A program made the position numbers and the translations under genes. From assembly GCF_003050965.1 (NCBI RefSeq), contig NZ_QAOU01000003.1, forward strand, positions 310,001-374,000: 64,000 nucleotides of DNA, given 5' to 3'. This document shows positions 42,795 through 52,264 of the stretch, in pieces; position 1 is the stretch's first letter; every line of letters begins with the position of its first letter. The notes under the pieces were generated by a model. The model was given only the letters and a program-made list of their open reading frames with translations. It made no database searches and was not told where the DNA came from. The DNA comes from Nitrosospira sp. Nsp2. GTDB taxonomy: Bacteria > Pseudomonadota > Gammaproteobacteria > Burkholderiales > Nitrosomonadaceae.

Positions 42795-43454
42795 GTGACC
42801 AGACCGTTGATATACGCACGCGCATTGAGCGCGCTAGTGATGTTATTCCTCGCTTCGGCGAGTGCGTGGGCCAGTATGGGCACTAGCGAGCTCATCGCTG
42901 CAGCAGAGAACGGCAACCTGGCGCGAGTCAAGGCGCTGCTTGCTACCAAGGTGAATGTAAACGCCGGGTCGCACGACGGTACGACCGCGCTGGTGGCGGC
43001 ATCGCAAGGCGGCTATGAGGAGGTTGTGCAGGCGTTACTCGAAGCCAAAGCCGATGTGAACGCGAAGACCAGCAACGGTACTACGGCGTTGATGCGGGCG
43101 TCGCAGAACGGTCACCGCGAGGTGGTTAGAGACTTGATTGCAGCCAAGGGGGATGTGAATGCCAGAAGAAACGACGGCATCACCGTCTTGATGCAGGCGT
43201 CGCAGGAAGGGCATCCGGAGGTTGTGCGGATGCTGATTGCCGCGGGAGCCGATGTGAATGCGCGGCTGGAAAATGGAGCCACTGCTCTTATGCTGGCGTC
43301 GCAGATTGGGCATACGGGCGTGGCACAGGCGTTAATCGCAGGCAAGGCAGATGTGAACGCCAAGGCCGGTAATGGTGCTACCGCGCTGATGCTGGCATCC
43401 AAATACCGTCAACAAAATCTAGTGCAGCTTCTCAAGGCGGCGGGCGCCAAGTAG
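42795..43454 (+). CDS. Secreted ankyrin-repeat protein
   Basis: 219 residues: a signal peptide (ALVMLFLASASAWA), then six 33-residue ankyrin repeats filling the protein (for example NGTTALMRASQNGHREVV, NGATALMLASQIGHTGVA). Ankyrin stacks bind other proteins; export implies a periplasmic partner. In other bacteria such proteins accompany catalases or other haem enzymes, and here a P450 and a dihaem protein are adjacent but on the other strand. GTG start with AAAGGAG eight bases upstream. Repeats are similar at DNA level and may vary in copy number. Confidence 0.9.
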   Translation: MTRPLIYARALSALVMLFLASASAWASMGTSELIAAAENGNLARVKALLATKVNVNAGSHDGTTALVAASQGGYEEVVQALLEAKADVNAKTSNGTTALMRASQNGHREVVRDLIAAKGDVNARRNDGITVLMQASQEGHPEVVRMLIAAGADVNARLENGATALMLASQIGHTGVAQALIAGKADVNAKAGNGATALMLASKYRQQNLVQLLKAAGAK

Positions 43455-43542
43455 CGGTATAGCTGGGCGGGGGCAGTGCCTAAGTGGCTAGTAGGCTATT
43501 GCTATCAACCGCCTGGCCCGACAGGACCAGCCGGTTGCTGCT

Positions 43543-44820
43543 TTATTGTGTCGTCCAGGAAAGCTCGTACTGTTCGGGGAAGGGGCCGGCTTTGTAATCG
43601 ATTGGGCTCTTCGCCTTAATACCCTCCCTGGTAAGAACCTGGTGCACCATCTCCGGAATCATTTCCCGGCCCACGTATCGACCCAGGCATTCATGACTAC
43701 CGAAGCCGAAATGAAAATAGTTGTACCAGTTGCGTTGCGGGATAAACTCATCTGGCGACTCGAACGCGCGCTCATCGAACATGGCCGATAACGTAACGGG
43801 CAAGACGTGGGTGCCGGCACGCAGCACGGTTTCATGGTCGGTTCCCTTGGCCGCCGCATAATCGCTTGCGGTGGTACGGAACAAGTAAGGTGTGATGGGC
43901 ACGAAACGCAGGGCTTCCCATACGTAGCCATCAAATTCCGCAGCGGAGTTCTGCTGGGCCGCCAGTTTTGCTTTCGCCAGCCATTCTGGCCGGTCAATCA
44001 GGTATTGCACGATTTGAGCGACTGCCTGCGCTGTCGTTTCGATGGCACCGATCAACAAGCCGCCGGCATTCAGACCCAGGCGCTTGATGTCGAAATCCAA
44101 TTGTTTGGGATAATCGGTACGTAACATTCGCGTTACGATGTCGTCATCGAGACGCACAAGGGTGGAAAAGGTCAATTCCTCCGCCTTGACCTGGAGCGTG
44201 CGGCGGGCGATAAGCTCGACTATGAATTTGCCCAGTTCCTTGGAGGTTTCGTTGTGCTTGTCGATAATGTACTGGGATTTTTCCGGGGGCAGCAAATCGA
44301 AAGGCTGGTTGTGAAAAGTATCGACCTGGTTCCAGTAAGACCACTCGATCAGATCGCGTCGTTTCGCTCCAGTGAGGCCAAAATACTCTCGCACCAGCGT
44401 CGCCGGTACCATGCGGCAGTAGCTGTTAACCAATTCGACGTTGCCGTTTGCATTGTCGAGTATCTCCTTGGAGACATTCGCTACCATTTCCCGCACCGCC
44501 GGAAGATCGTCTCGATTCAACATGCACTGCATCAGCGATTTCTCGCGCGTATGCAGCGCATCGTCGTCATGCATCATCAGATAGTCGGCCATTTTGGAAA
44601 CATAGGGTTCTACCGTGAAGACCTTGGGCATGCTCAATACTTCTCTGACGTCATCGAAACGTGTGACCAGTGTGAATTTTGGGGTCACAAGGATGGGACG
44701 CTTTTGACGTAATTCCTTGAAAAACGGCAGAGGTTCGGTATCAATCCAGCGCCGGGCCAGCACCGACTTTTCGGTGTCGGAAGCGGCATCGTACTGCTCC
44801 AGGTAATTGCTTGTGCTCAT
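43543..44820 (-). CDS. Cytochrome P450
   Basis: 425 residues, a complete soluble bacterial P450. The I-helix oxygen-activation motif is GAIETT, keeping the acid-Thr pair, the K-helix ExxR is EALR, and the haem loop FGFGSHECLG places the thiolate ligand at Cys378. Substrate cannot be told; no ferredoxin or ferredoxin reductase gene is nearby. AGG-type ribosome site GGGAG lies six bases before the ATG. It starts 57 bases after the RoxA-like dihaem gene and probably shares its transcript. Confidence 0.93.
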   Translation of the reverse strand: MSTSNYLEQYDAASDTEKSVLARRWIDTEPLPFFKELRQKRPILVTPKFTLVTRFDDVREVLSMPKVFTVEPYVSKMADYLMMHDDDALHTREKSLMQCMLNRDDLPAVREMVANVSKEILDNANGNVELVNSYCRMVPATLVREYFGLTGAKRRDLIEWSYWNQVDTFHNQPFDLLPPEKSQYIIDKHNETSKELGKFIVELIARRTLQVKAEELTFSTLVRLDDDIVTRMLRTDYPKQLDFDIKRLGLNAGGLLIGAIETTAQAVAQIVQYLIDRPEWLAKAKLAAQQNSAAEFDGYVWEALRFVPITPYLFRTTASDYAAAKGTDHETVLRAGTHVLPVTLSAMFDERAFESPDEFIPQRNWYNYFHFGFGSHECLGRYVGREMIPEMVHQVLTREGIKAKSPIDYKAGPFPEQYELSWTTQ

Positions 44821-44877
44821 CGGTAGCTCCCTTGTGGTTTTGTTTTGGTAGTCGAAACAGAATCGAATTGATCGGAA

Positions 44878-47055
44878 TCACAAAGTTTTCAGATACTCGA
44901 GCAAGTCGAGGCGGTCCTCTCTGGATATGGGATACAGGCACTTGTCTTTAATCGACGCATCCAAATCCTCATCCTTGATGGTTTCGTCGGCACACTTATC
45001 TTTGATTTTTTGATCCACTAGCCCATCAGATTCGTTGGCGACGCGTCTGGCCCCGTATTCGTGCCCGGCGTTGCTGTTCCCTTTGGTATAGCCTCCTTTG
45101 TCGTCTTTGATTCCCTGGGTATTAAACACGAAGCCGCCATAACCGCTGCTCTTGAAGCCGACCTTCACCGGATCGAATTCGCGGGAGCCGACCTCAAACT
45201 CGTCAGGACGGTATTCTCCGCCGTCCGGGTCGCCCGGACGTTTCTTCGGCAGCAACAAATCATAGAGCGTGGGTACGGAACCATTATGCAAATAGGGCGC
45301 TGTCGCCCAGATACCATTCAATGGCCTCGACTTATAGGATTTCAACGAGGCGACCGGATTGGCGGTGGTGTCGGGATCGTAATCGCCGTGCTTGATGGAG
45401 TTTTTAATTTTATTATCACGATAACCAGTCGCGAGATTATATGCCCACTCGGTCCAGCGCTGTAACAACCACTTGTCCGGCTCTGGAGTGGCGACCACGC
45501 CCTGAGTAACGCGGGTCAGCAAGGCTGACACCGGCGCCCGCCGATCGATCAGGATATCGCCGACACTGACGTTCACATACTGGTTGCGTAAAATACCTGA
45601 GAAACCTTGGTAATTGACGCTGTTTTCCGCCATCTGGGAGTCCGTGCCCGCATCGCTGGCCCGTGCCATGTGTGCAACTACGCGGCGGTCCGGGTCATCG
45701 CGCACGATTCGGGTGTGACAGCTCACGCAATGTTTATTGAACAACGATCTGCCATTTGGGAGACGGGTCTTGTCGATTGCCGGAAGAATGTGCTCCGGCC
45801 ACAGCGGAGATTGCAACTGCCATAGGCGCGATTCGATGCGGCGGAGGTTAAGCACATTGACTGACGATTTATAACTGATATGGTTACCGTAAAAGCCCTG
45901 CCCAGCAACAACAGAGGATATCGAAAATCCCTGTCGTTCTGACCAGTCCAGCGTGCCGAAAACGCCAATCGCTTCCCCCGCGTTGCGTCCGATTGCCTTT
46001 AAACCTGAATTTTCTGTCAACCCGTTCCATTGCACGTAATCATGCTGAGGCGTGTCCCACAAGAAGGGATAGCTGACCGGTGCGTTGGGGGTGTTGAACA
46101 GCTTCTTCCTCAGGCGTCCGAGCGATTCCCACTCGTTATTCTTGCCCAAAGCCTTCAAAAGATTGCCGACGATCTGGTCGCGCTCGTCCCCATTCAGGAC
46201 GCTATCGCCATCGTGACCCAAAATCGTTTCCAGTTCTTCCGGACTTATCGCCCCCGGTCTTATTATTCTCGGATCGCGCAACAGCTCTCGAAGCTCTTTA
46301 GGAGTAATGATGTGCTCCAGAACCCGATTGTAAATGCGTCCGAAGGCGTCCAGCCGCGCGTACCCGTAATGGGTCGTACTGTAGTTTATGGTGATGTAGT
46401 TAGCGAGGCGCTGGGTATACCGCTCGAGGTCCGCATTGACGTCGGCTTCGGCGTTATATGCACCACGCGCCATCACGTTTTTTACGAATCGACTCCGGAT
46501 ATCTTCATTTTCGAGCGTTGCTTTCAGCGCGCGCACCATATCCGCCATGAAGGTTTCCATGTCAGCGCCTGCCGGCCCGCCATCAATGCGGATACCTTTT
46601 CCGTTGTAGTTTATTTGTGCGGTGTGACAGGCCGCGCATGTCAATCCCATATAATCTTTACCCTTGTAGGTGTCCTTGACGAAACCGACGGGCAGTCCGT
46701 CCGGGTTGCTTGAAGTCGGCTTCTGCGGGAGATAACGGTAACGATTCATGTTCTCGTTGGATCGAAATGGCTCGGAACCGCCTTTTTTTTCCAATACCAT
46801 GAAGAAATCGTAGGGCAGCATATTCGACCCCTGCGTAACCGTATAAAACCATAAACTGTCCGAAGCCTGCCAGTTCTGTGGGAGATACTCGATTGTGCCG
46901 AACTGATCGCCAAAGACGTCCTGCTTCACCGTGGTTGCCCCGCGGTCCGGATCGGTGTCAAGCGCCGCACAGGCAGGCAGGAGCGCGATAACGACTAATA
47001 ATAAAGGAACAAGAAATACGTGCCGGTTATTCAACGCGACAGGATACTGTTTCAA
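44878..47055 (-). CDS. RoxA-like dihaem c-type lipoprotein (dihaem peroxidase/oxygenase family)
   Basis: About 725 residues. A lipoprotein signal ends in LPAC (lipid Cys at about 29). Two haem-c sites are seen, CAACH at 140-144 and CVSCH in the second half, and GIWATAPYLHNGSVPTLYDLL resembles the end of dihaem peroxidases. Length and two haems fit the RoxA branch, in which rubber oxygenase cleaves polyisoprene by dioxygenation; the substrate here is unknown. TTG 47055 follows GGGGG by five bases and is preferred to ATG 47100. The product should sit on the periplasmic side of a membrane. The P450 gene follows. Confidence 0.85.
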   Translation of the reverse strand: MKQYPVALNNRHVFLVPLLLVVIALLPACAALDTDPDRGATTVKQDVFGDQFGTIEYLPQNWQASDSLWFYTVTQGSNMLPYDFFMVLEKKGGSEPFRSNENMNRYRYLPQKPTSSNPDGLPVGFVKDTYKGKDYMGLTCAACHTAQINYNGKGIRIDGGPAGADMETFMADMVRALKATLENEDIRSRFVKNVMARGAYNAEADVNADLERYTQRLANYITINYSTTHYGYARLDAFGRIYNRVLEHIITPKELRELLRDPRIIRPGAISPEELETILGHDGDSVLNGDERDQIVGNLLKALGKNNEWESLGRLRKKLFNTPNAPVSYPFLWDTPQHDYVQWNGLTENSGLKAIGRNAGEAIGVFGTLDWSERQGFSISSVVAGQGFYGNHISYKSSVNVLNLRRIESRLWQLQSPLWPEHILPAIDKTRLPNGRSLFNKHCVSCHTRIVRDDPDRRVVAHMARASDAGTDSQMAENSVNYQGFSGILRNQYVNVSVGDILIDRRAPVSALLTRVTQGVVATPEPDKWLLQRWTEWAYNLATGYRDNKIKNSIKHGDYDPDTTANPVASLKSYKSRPLNGIWATAPYLHNGSVPTLYDLLLPKKRPGDPDGGEYRPDEFEVGSREFDPVKVGFKSSGYGGFVFNTQGIKDDKGGYTKGNSNAGHEYGARRVANESDGLVDQKIKDKCADETIKDEDLDASIKDKCLYPISREDRLDLLEYLKTL

Positions 47056-47762
47056 AGCAACCCCCTTTTTACCGAGATGAGTAAAGATGAGCAAGAGCAT
47101 GGTTTTTTATTCATTATAGTGGATTCCTCGCGAAAATCAGGTGGCTAACCCAAGCTTACTGTTGAGTCGCGGTCGGAACCTGGTGGTTTTTTTGCTGGGA
47201 GATGGGCTCAGCAACGAGCGTTGAATACCCGGAGTTGTCAAAGTTCTGGCAGAGCGCAAGCAGTTGCTTAATGTCGAGTTGCAGCCCGGTATGTCTCAGT
47301 TCGCTTACGGTTGGGTTGGCATAAATCTGAAGAAGAGGAAAACTTTTAACCTTTATTACACTCCAACGGAGGGAAATTTCCCTTCGCTCCGACATGCGGT
47401 GCCGGATTCCGCCGACAGGCGCAACGGCATGGTGCGTTCCAGATTCAATGCACTAAACGTCTTCCGCGCCAGAGCGGTCCCGCGGAGGATGGTTCAGGCT
47501 ATAATTTTATCGCTGGAATAAACTTTTCGCCAAATCCTGCGCCTCAATGCAGCATGTCGGCGGTCGGGATGTATTAGCGCTCCCCAACCGTGAAGTTTTA
47601 CCTGTAGCATAAACTCATCAGAAAGGTAGAGGTCAGGTAGCGCAGTTCGGGTCAGCGCTCATATCTTGGCGCTCGTGGCTCACTGCTCAATATGTGGTCA
47701 ATGTGCGGTCAACTGGCGGTTCCAGTTTAACTTGTGTCTCAAATTCTCAGGTTCTCCTAACA
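47056..47762. other. Intergenic region between the RoxA-like gene and the RNB nuclease
   Basis: About 700 bases between divergent genes. A perfect 12-base palindrome GGGAAATTTCCC lies at 47371-47382, and a TATAAT at 47500-47505 could be a -10 box for the rightward unit, without a good -35. Two overlapping opposite open frames (47156-47395 minus, 47264-47521 plus) lack ribosome sites and recognisable content and are not called. Confidence 0.45.
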
Positions 47763-49616
47763 TTGAACGTTTTTTACGAAGAGGAAGGCACTTTCAAAGT
47801 AGGCTCGATCCTGGTCGATAATACGACCTCGCTCCACGTAGAGGCGCCTCACGGCAAGCGCGCAAAAATAAAAGCGGCTTCAGTGCTGCTGCGCTTTGAC
47901 GCACCCTCCCTGTCAGAGTTTATGGATATAGCGCAAAAAACAGCGGAAGATCTGGACCCCAACTTTCTTTGGGAGTGTTGCGAGAGCGAAGCCGAATTTG
48001 CCAGCGATACACTGGCTGCGGATTATTTCGGTCATGCAGCTACGCCCGAAGAAGCAGCGGCGGTATTGATTCGGCTGCACAGTGCGCCCATGTATTTTTA
48101 TAAAAAGGGCCGCGGGCGATACAAGGCTGCGCCACCCAAAGCACTTGAGGCGGCGCTCGCGAGCCAGGAAAAAAAGCGCCTTCAGGCGGAACAGCAGGCG
48201 CGCTATATTCAGCTACTGGAAAATTTCACGTTACCGGAAGAATTCAAGCCCGCCCTCTTCAATCTGCTTTACCGGCCCGATAAGAATACCGTCGAGTGGA
48301 AGGCGCTGGATGCCGCTTGCGCCGCGGGCAAACTGAGCGTTTCCAAGCTGCTCGAAAAGTGCGGGGCGATACCTTCCACGCATGACTATCACCTCAACCG
48401 TTTTTTGCTTGAGCATTTTCCCGCGGGCACAGGGTTTGGAAGCGTCGATGCCAGCGAACTCTTCGACACGGTCGATTTGCCAATCTCGGATGTTACCGCC
48501 TTCAGCATAGATGACCTCACCACCACGGAGATTGATGATGCGTTTTCGGTCACCCCACTGACTTTAGGCAGCTTCCGCGTCGGTATTCATATCGCCATCC
48601 CAACCTTGGGAATTCCCCCGGATTCGCCCCTGGATGCCGTAGCGGCGCAGCGTTTATCCACCGTGTATCTTCCCGGCTATAAGATCACGATGCTTCCGGA
48701 AGCGGTGATACAACACTACACGCTTTGCGAGCAGAGGTTGTGCCCCGCGCTCTCAATGTATCTGGACGTCGCCGACGACTTTACAGTTACCGCGACGAAC
48801 AGCCGCATTGAACAGGTCAGGGTGGCCGCTAACCTGAGACACGACACGCTGGAGGAGCACTTCAACGAATCGAGTCTGGCCGCCGGTAACGTCGATCACC
48901 CGTTCGGTAAGGAATTGCTCGCGTTATGGAATTTTGCATGCAAGATGGAGGCGGCGCGTGGGAAGGCCAATGACAGCAATAATGAAAAGATCGATTACAA
49001 TTTTGCCATTATCGATGACCGCATTTCCATCAGCCAGCGGCGCCGCGGCTCGCCGATGGATAAAGTAGTGTCAGAGCTGATGATTTATGTCAATGCAGAA
49101 TGGGGCAGGGAACTTGCCAATCACGGCGTCGTCGGGATCTATCGCAGCCAGGGTAACGGCAAGGTGAGGATGAGCACCTCTCCGGCCCCTCATCAGGGTT
49201 TAGGAGTTGCGCAGTACGCATGGATCAGTTCCCCGATGCGCCGATATGTCGATTTCATCAACCAGCGGCAACTCGTGGCTTTGTTACGTGGAGAATCTCC
49301 GCCTTACGCAAGAGATAGCGAGAGTTTGAAAACGTCCATGCGCGATTTTGAGGCCGCGTATGAGATATACGGCGATTTTCAGCGCAGCATGGAGCGCTAC
49401 TGGTGCTTGCGCTGGTTATTGCAGGAAAACGTGGTGTCGACGAGCGGGCAGGTGTTGAAGGAAAATTTGGTCAGGTTCGATCGGTTGCCGCTGGTCGCGC
49501 GTGTATCCTCTCTGCCGGAATTACCGCCGGAAACGAATATTGAAATCGAGATTTCCCAGATCGACTTGCTGGAACTCACCTTTCACGCCAAATATCTGCG
49601 CAAATTGCAACCGTGA
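47763..49616 (+). CDS. RNB-domain ribonuclease (RNase II family)
   Basis: About 617 residues. A short N-terminal domain (NVFYEEEGTFKVGSILVDN) is followed by a helical region, then the RNB exonuclease core from about residue 260. The metal site is FSIDDLTTTEIDDAFSV, with Glu at one position that is Asp in E. coli RNase II, as in a subset of the family. SPMRRYVDFINQRQ is the second conserved block. It degrades RNA 3' to 5'. The frame is open from GTG 47694; TTG 47763 is chosen because it opens the family-like N-terminus. It leads RNB-tonB-aroE-mtgA. Confidence 0.9.
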   Translation: MNVFYEEEGTFKVGSILVDNTTSLHVEAPHGKRAKIKAASVLLRFDAPSLSEFMDIAQKTAEDLDPNFLWECCESEAEFASDTLAADYFGHAATPEEAAAVLIRLHSAPMYFYKKGRGRYKAAPPKALEAALASQEKKRLQAEQQARYIQLLENFTLPEEFKPALFNLLYRPDKNTVEWKALDAACAAGKLSVSKLLEKCGAIPSTHDYHLNRFLLEHFPAGTGFGSVDASELFDTVDLPISDVTAFSIDDLTTTEIDDAFSVTPLTLGSFRVGIHIAIPTLGIPPDSPLDAVAAQRLSTVYLPGYKITMLPEAVIQHYTLCEQRLCPALSMYLDVADDFTVTATNSRIEQVRVAANLRHDTLEEHFNESSLAAGNVDHPFGKELLALWNFACKMEAARGKANDSNNEKIDYNFAIIDDRISISQRRRGSPMDKVVSELMIYVNAEWGRELANHGVVGIYRSQGNGKVRMSTSPAPHQGLGVAQYAWISSPMRRYVDFINQRQLVALLRGESPPYARDSESLKTSMRDFEAAYEIYGDFQRSMERYWCLRWLLQENVVSTSGQVLKENLVRFDRLPLVARVSSLPELPPETNIEIEISQIDLLELTFHAKYLRKLQP

Positions 49617-49699
49617 GATTTGGCTTGCTGTGACGAGCAGGCGGTTATTGTTTACAATGACGGCATTTCTACCGCTGGATTCTCGTACTCCTTTCTGAT

Positions 49700-50611
49700 T
49701 TGAGCGCCACCCCGACCATATCCGGCCTTGGTTCCGAGGCCTCCCCCGGCGTGATGTCGAGGACCTCGTCGCGCCTGAACGTCGCAATATTCCTCTCCGT
49801 GATTCTTCACGCTGTCGTGTTGTTCAGTATCAATTTCCAGTTCCCGTCATCAAAAAATGAGAGAGCGGCCTTCCCGCTGGAGGTGGTGCTGGTAAACAGC
49901 AAGTCGATCTCGAGGCCTGATAAAATGGACCCGTTGGCGCGCGCCAACCTGGACGGGGGGCGCAATACCGATCGCAGCCGTGCCAAAACACCATATCCAA
50001 TTTCTCCCAAGCCTGAGCACATGGCGGACGAGGAGCCAGCCATGCAAAAAACGGAACAAGTCGAACAGGCGCAGCAACCGATGACTGTGCTCGATAGTGA
50101 CGAGAAGGCTTATCCATCCGATCCTTTCGCTGCCCAGTCGGAAGAGAATCAGAACATCCTCGATACGACAGATCTGGTTCAGCGTAGCATCGAGATTGCC
50201 CGGCTAGGAGCCCGGGCTTCATATGATTATGGCGTCCATCAAAAGCCGCCTAAACGCAAATTCATCGGAACGCGTACACAGGACTACCGCTTTACGCGTT
50301 ATGTTGAAGATTGGCGTCTTAAGGTGGAACGCATCGGAAATCTTAATTACCCCGAGGCTGCCAAGAGGGAGAAGCTCTATGGAACTCTGCAACTTACTGT
50401 TGGTATCAAGTCTGACGGCGGTCTGGAATCGATTGAAATAAACCGGCCCTCGGGCAAAAAGGTTTTGGATGAAGCAGCGGTACGTATTGTTAAGTTGGCT
50501 GGGCAAAATGGGTTCGCTCCGTTTCCGCCCGACATTAGCAGGGATATCGACGTTCTGCATATTACCCGCACTTGGGTATTTACACGCTCCGACGAACTGG
50601 CGAGTGAATGA
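49700..50611 (+). CDS. TonB-family energy transducer
   Basis: 303 residues. One N-terminal membrane segment (VAIFLSVILHAVVLFSINF) is followed by a periplasmic linker rich in Lys, Glu and Pro and a C-terminal TonB domain (NYPEAAKREKLYGTLQLTV, KKVLDEAAVRIV). TonB proteins couple the proton gradient to outer-membrane transporters; no ExbB/ExbD is in the window, and single tonB-like genes in this gene order may serve another role. TTG start; GTG/ATG at 49751/49754 is also possible. It follows the RNB gene by 83 bases. Confidence 0.85.
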   Translation: MSATPTISGLGSEASPGVMSRTSSRLNVAIFLSVILHAVVLFSINFQFPSSKNERAAFPLEVVLVNSKSISRPDKMDPLARANLDGGRNTDRSRAKTPYPISPKPEHMADEEPAMQKTEQVEQAQQPMTVLDSDEKAYPSDPFAAQSEENQNILDTTDLVQRSIEIARLGARASYDYGVHQKPPKRKFIGTRTQDYRFTRYVEDWRLKVERIGNLNYPEAAKREKLYGTLQLTVGIKSDGGLESIEINRPSGKKVLDEAAVRIVKLAGQNGFAPFPPDISRDIDVLHITRTWVFTRSDELASE

Positions 50612-50732
50612 GCGTCGTATTGCCGGGGTGAGGAACCGCCTCGCGCTGTACCTTTAATCACTGTAATGTTCCCGCAATCCACCTGCAATCTCTAGGGCGG
50701 CTTATAGACGCCTCATCCGGAACTCGGTTACT

Positions 50733-51566
50733 TTGACTAGCGTTGATCTCTACGCCGTTATCGGCAATCCCGTGGTGCACAGCAAGTCACCGCTTATCCA
50801 TGCCGCGTTCGCCCGAGAGACGGGGCAGGAAATGCGTTACGAAGCAATACTCGCTCCAGAGGATGAATTCGCGGCCACCGTTGCGAGTTTCAGACAGCGC
50901 GGGGGTAAAGGCTTGAATGTGACTGTTCCATTCAAGCTCGAAGCATGCAAGGTCGCGAATTGGCTAACTGAGCGGGCAGATGCTGCACAGGCGGTTAACA
51001 CCCTTGCGCTCGGTCATGACGGGATTCTCGGCGACAATACCGACGGCGTGGGATTGGTGCGGGACATCGCAGGCAATTTGAAGTTTCCGCTCAGATCGGC
51101 CCGGATTCTGCTCATGGGCGCTGGAGGAGCCGCGCGAGGCGTATTGTTGCCCTTGCTGCAAAACCAGCCTCGCGTGCTCGTGATCGTCAATCGTACGCGG
51201 CCAAAAGCGGTTGAATTGCAGCAATGGTTTTCGCGATATGGAGTCATTGTGTCAGCCGATTATTCTGATCTTCAAGGCCAGAAATTTGATCTCGTCATCA
51301 ACTCCACCTCCGCCAGTCTCAAGGGTGAACTACCCGCGCTGCCACCCGGTGTCTTTGCTGACGAATCCCTTGCTTATGACATGATGTACGGCGCCGGACG
51401 TACGCCTTTTCTAAAATTCGCACAGGAGCAGGGCGCGGCGCGGCTCGCCGATGGCTTGGGCATGCTGGTAGAGCAAGCTGCCGAATCCTTTTTCGTGTGG
51501 CGAGGGATTAGGCCAAAAACCGCTCCGGTCATCGAAATGCTCAGGTCAATCGCGAGACAATCTTAA
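50733..51566 (+). CDS. aroE: Shikimate dehydrogenase
   Basis: 277 residues. YAVIGNPVVHSKSPLIHAAF binds shikimate, NVTVPFKLEA has the catalytic Lys, DNTDGVGLV the Asp, and LLMGAGGAARGVLLPL binds NADP. It reduces 3-dehydroshikimate in aromatic amino acid synthesis. TTG start without a clear ribosome site. It lies three bases before mtgA and should be translated together with it. Confidence 0.95.
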   Translation: MTSVDLYAVIGNPVVHSKSPLIHAAFARETGQEMRYEAILAPEDEFAATVASFRQRGGKGLNVTVPFKLEACKVANWLTERADAAQAVNTLALGHDGILGDNTDGVGLVRDIAGNLKFPLRSARILLMGAGGAARGVLLPLLQNQPRVLVIVNRTRPKAVELQQWFSRYGVIVSADYSDLQGQKFDLVINSTSASLKGELPALPPGVFADESLAYDMMYGAGRTPFLKFAQEQGAARLADGLGMLVEQAAESFFVWRGIRPKTAPVIEMLRSIARQS

Positions 51567-51568
51567 GC

Positions 51569-52264
51569 GTGAGATTTCTCAAACGCTGGTTTCTGCGTCT
51601 TTTTTTCCTTCTCCTGGTAGCGGTTCTCGGTTACCAGTTGTGGATTTTAGGTCACGTGGTTTACTGGAACGCTTACAACCCTTCCACAACCGCTTTCATG
51701 CGCGACCGTTTGAGCGCGCTAAGACAGAAAAATCCCGCGGCGACGTTACGCATGCGCTGGATGCCCTACGAGGGAATATCACACAATCTCAAGCGAGCAG
51801 TTATTGCGGCCGAGGATGGCAAGTTTCCGGAGCATGAAGGGTTTGACTTCGAGGCTATTCAAAAGGCATACCAGAAAAACCTGCAAAGAGGCCGGGTGGT
51901 GGCCGGAGGTTCTACGATCAGTCAGCAACTCGCCAAGAATCTGTTCCTTTCAGGAGAGAAAACGCCGTGGCGCAAACTCCAGGAGGCCGTCATCACCTTC
52001 ATGCTGGAGAAAGTGATGTCTAAACGAAGAATACTTGAGGTTTACCTGAATGTAATTGAATGGGGCAATGGCGTGTTTGGTGCGGAGGCTGCAACCCGCT
52101 ATTATTACGGTGTTTCAGCCTCGGCGTTGACTGCGGAACAGTCGGCTCGTCTTGCGGCCATGATTCCGAACCCGCGTTTTTATGACCTTAACCGTAGCAC
52201 GCCCTGGTTACTGAAGAAAACCGGCATCATCCTGCGCCGGATGCCAGCGGCAACCATTCCCTGA
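51569..52264 (+). CDS. mtgA: Monofunctional peptidoglycan glycosyltransferase
   Basis: 231 residues. An N-terminal membrane anchor (LFFLLLVAVLGYQLWIL) is followed by the GT51 domain: AAEDGKFPEHEGFDFEAI has the catalytic Glu, and GGSTISQQLAKNLFLSGE and EVYLNVIEWGNGVFG are the other motifs. It polymerises lipid II into glycan strands at the outer face of the inner membrane. GTG start two bases after the aroE stop, a conserved pair. Confidence 0.95.
   Translation: MRFLKRWFLRLFFLLLVAVLGYQLWILGHVVYWNAYNPSTTAFMRDRLSALRQKNPAATLRMRWMPYEGISHNLKRAVIAAEDGKFPEHEGFDFEAIQKAYQKNLQRGRVVAGGSTISQQLAKNLFLSGEKTPWRKLQEAVITFMLEKVMSKRRILEVYLNVIEWGNGVFGAEAATRYYYGVSASALTAEQSARLAAMIPNPRFYDLNRSTPWLLKKTGIILRRMPAATIP

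Noticed and set aside
47156-47521. Two overlapping opposite frames (79 and 85 codons) between the RoxA-like gene and the RNB nuclease
   Set aside because: Neither has a ribosome site or recognisable content, and both cannot easily be real; left as intergenic.
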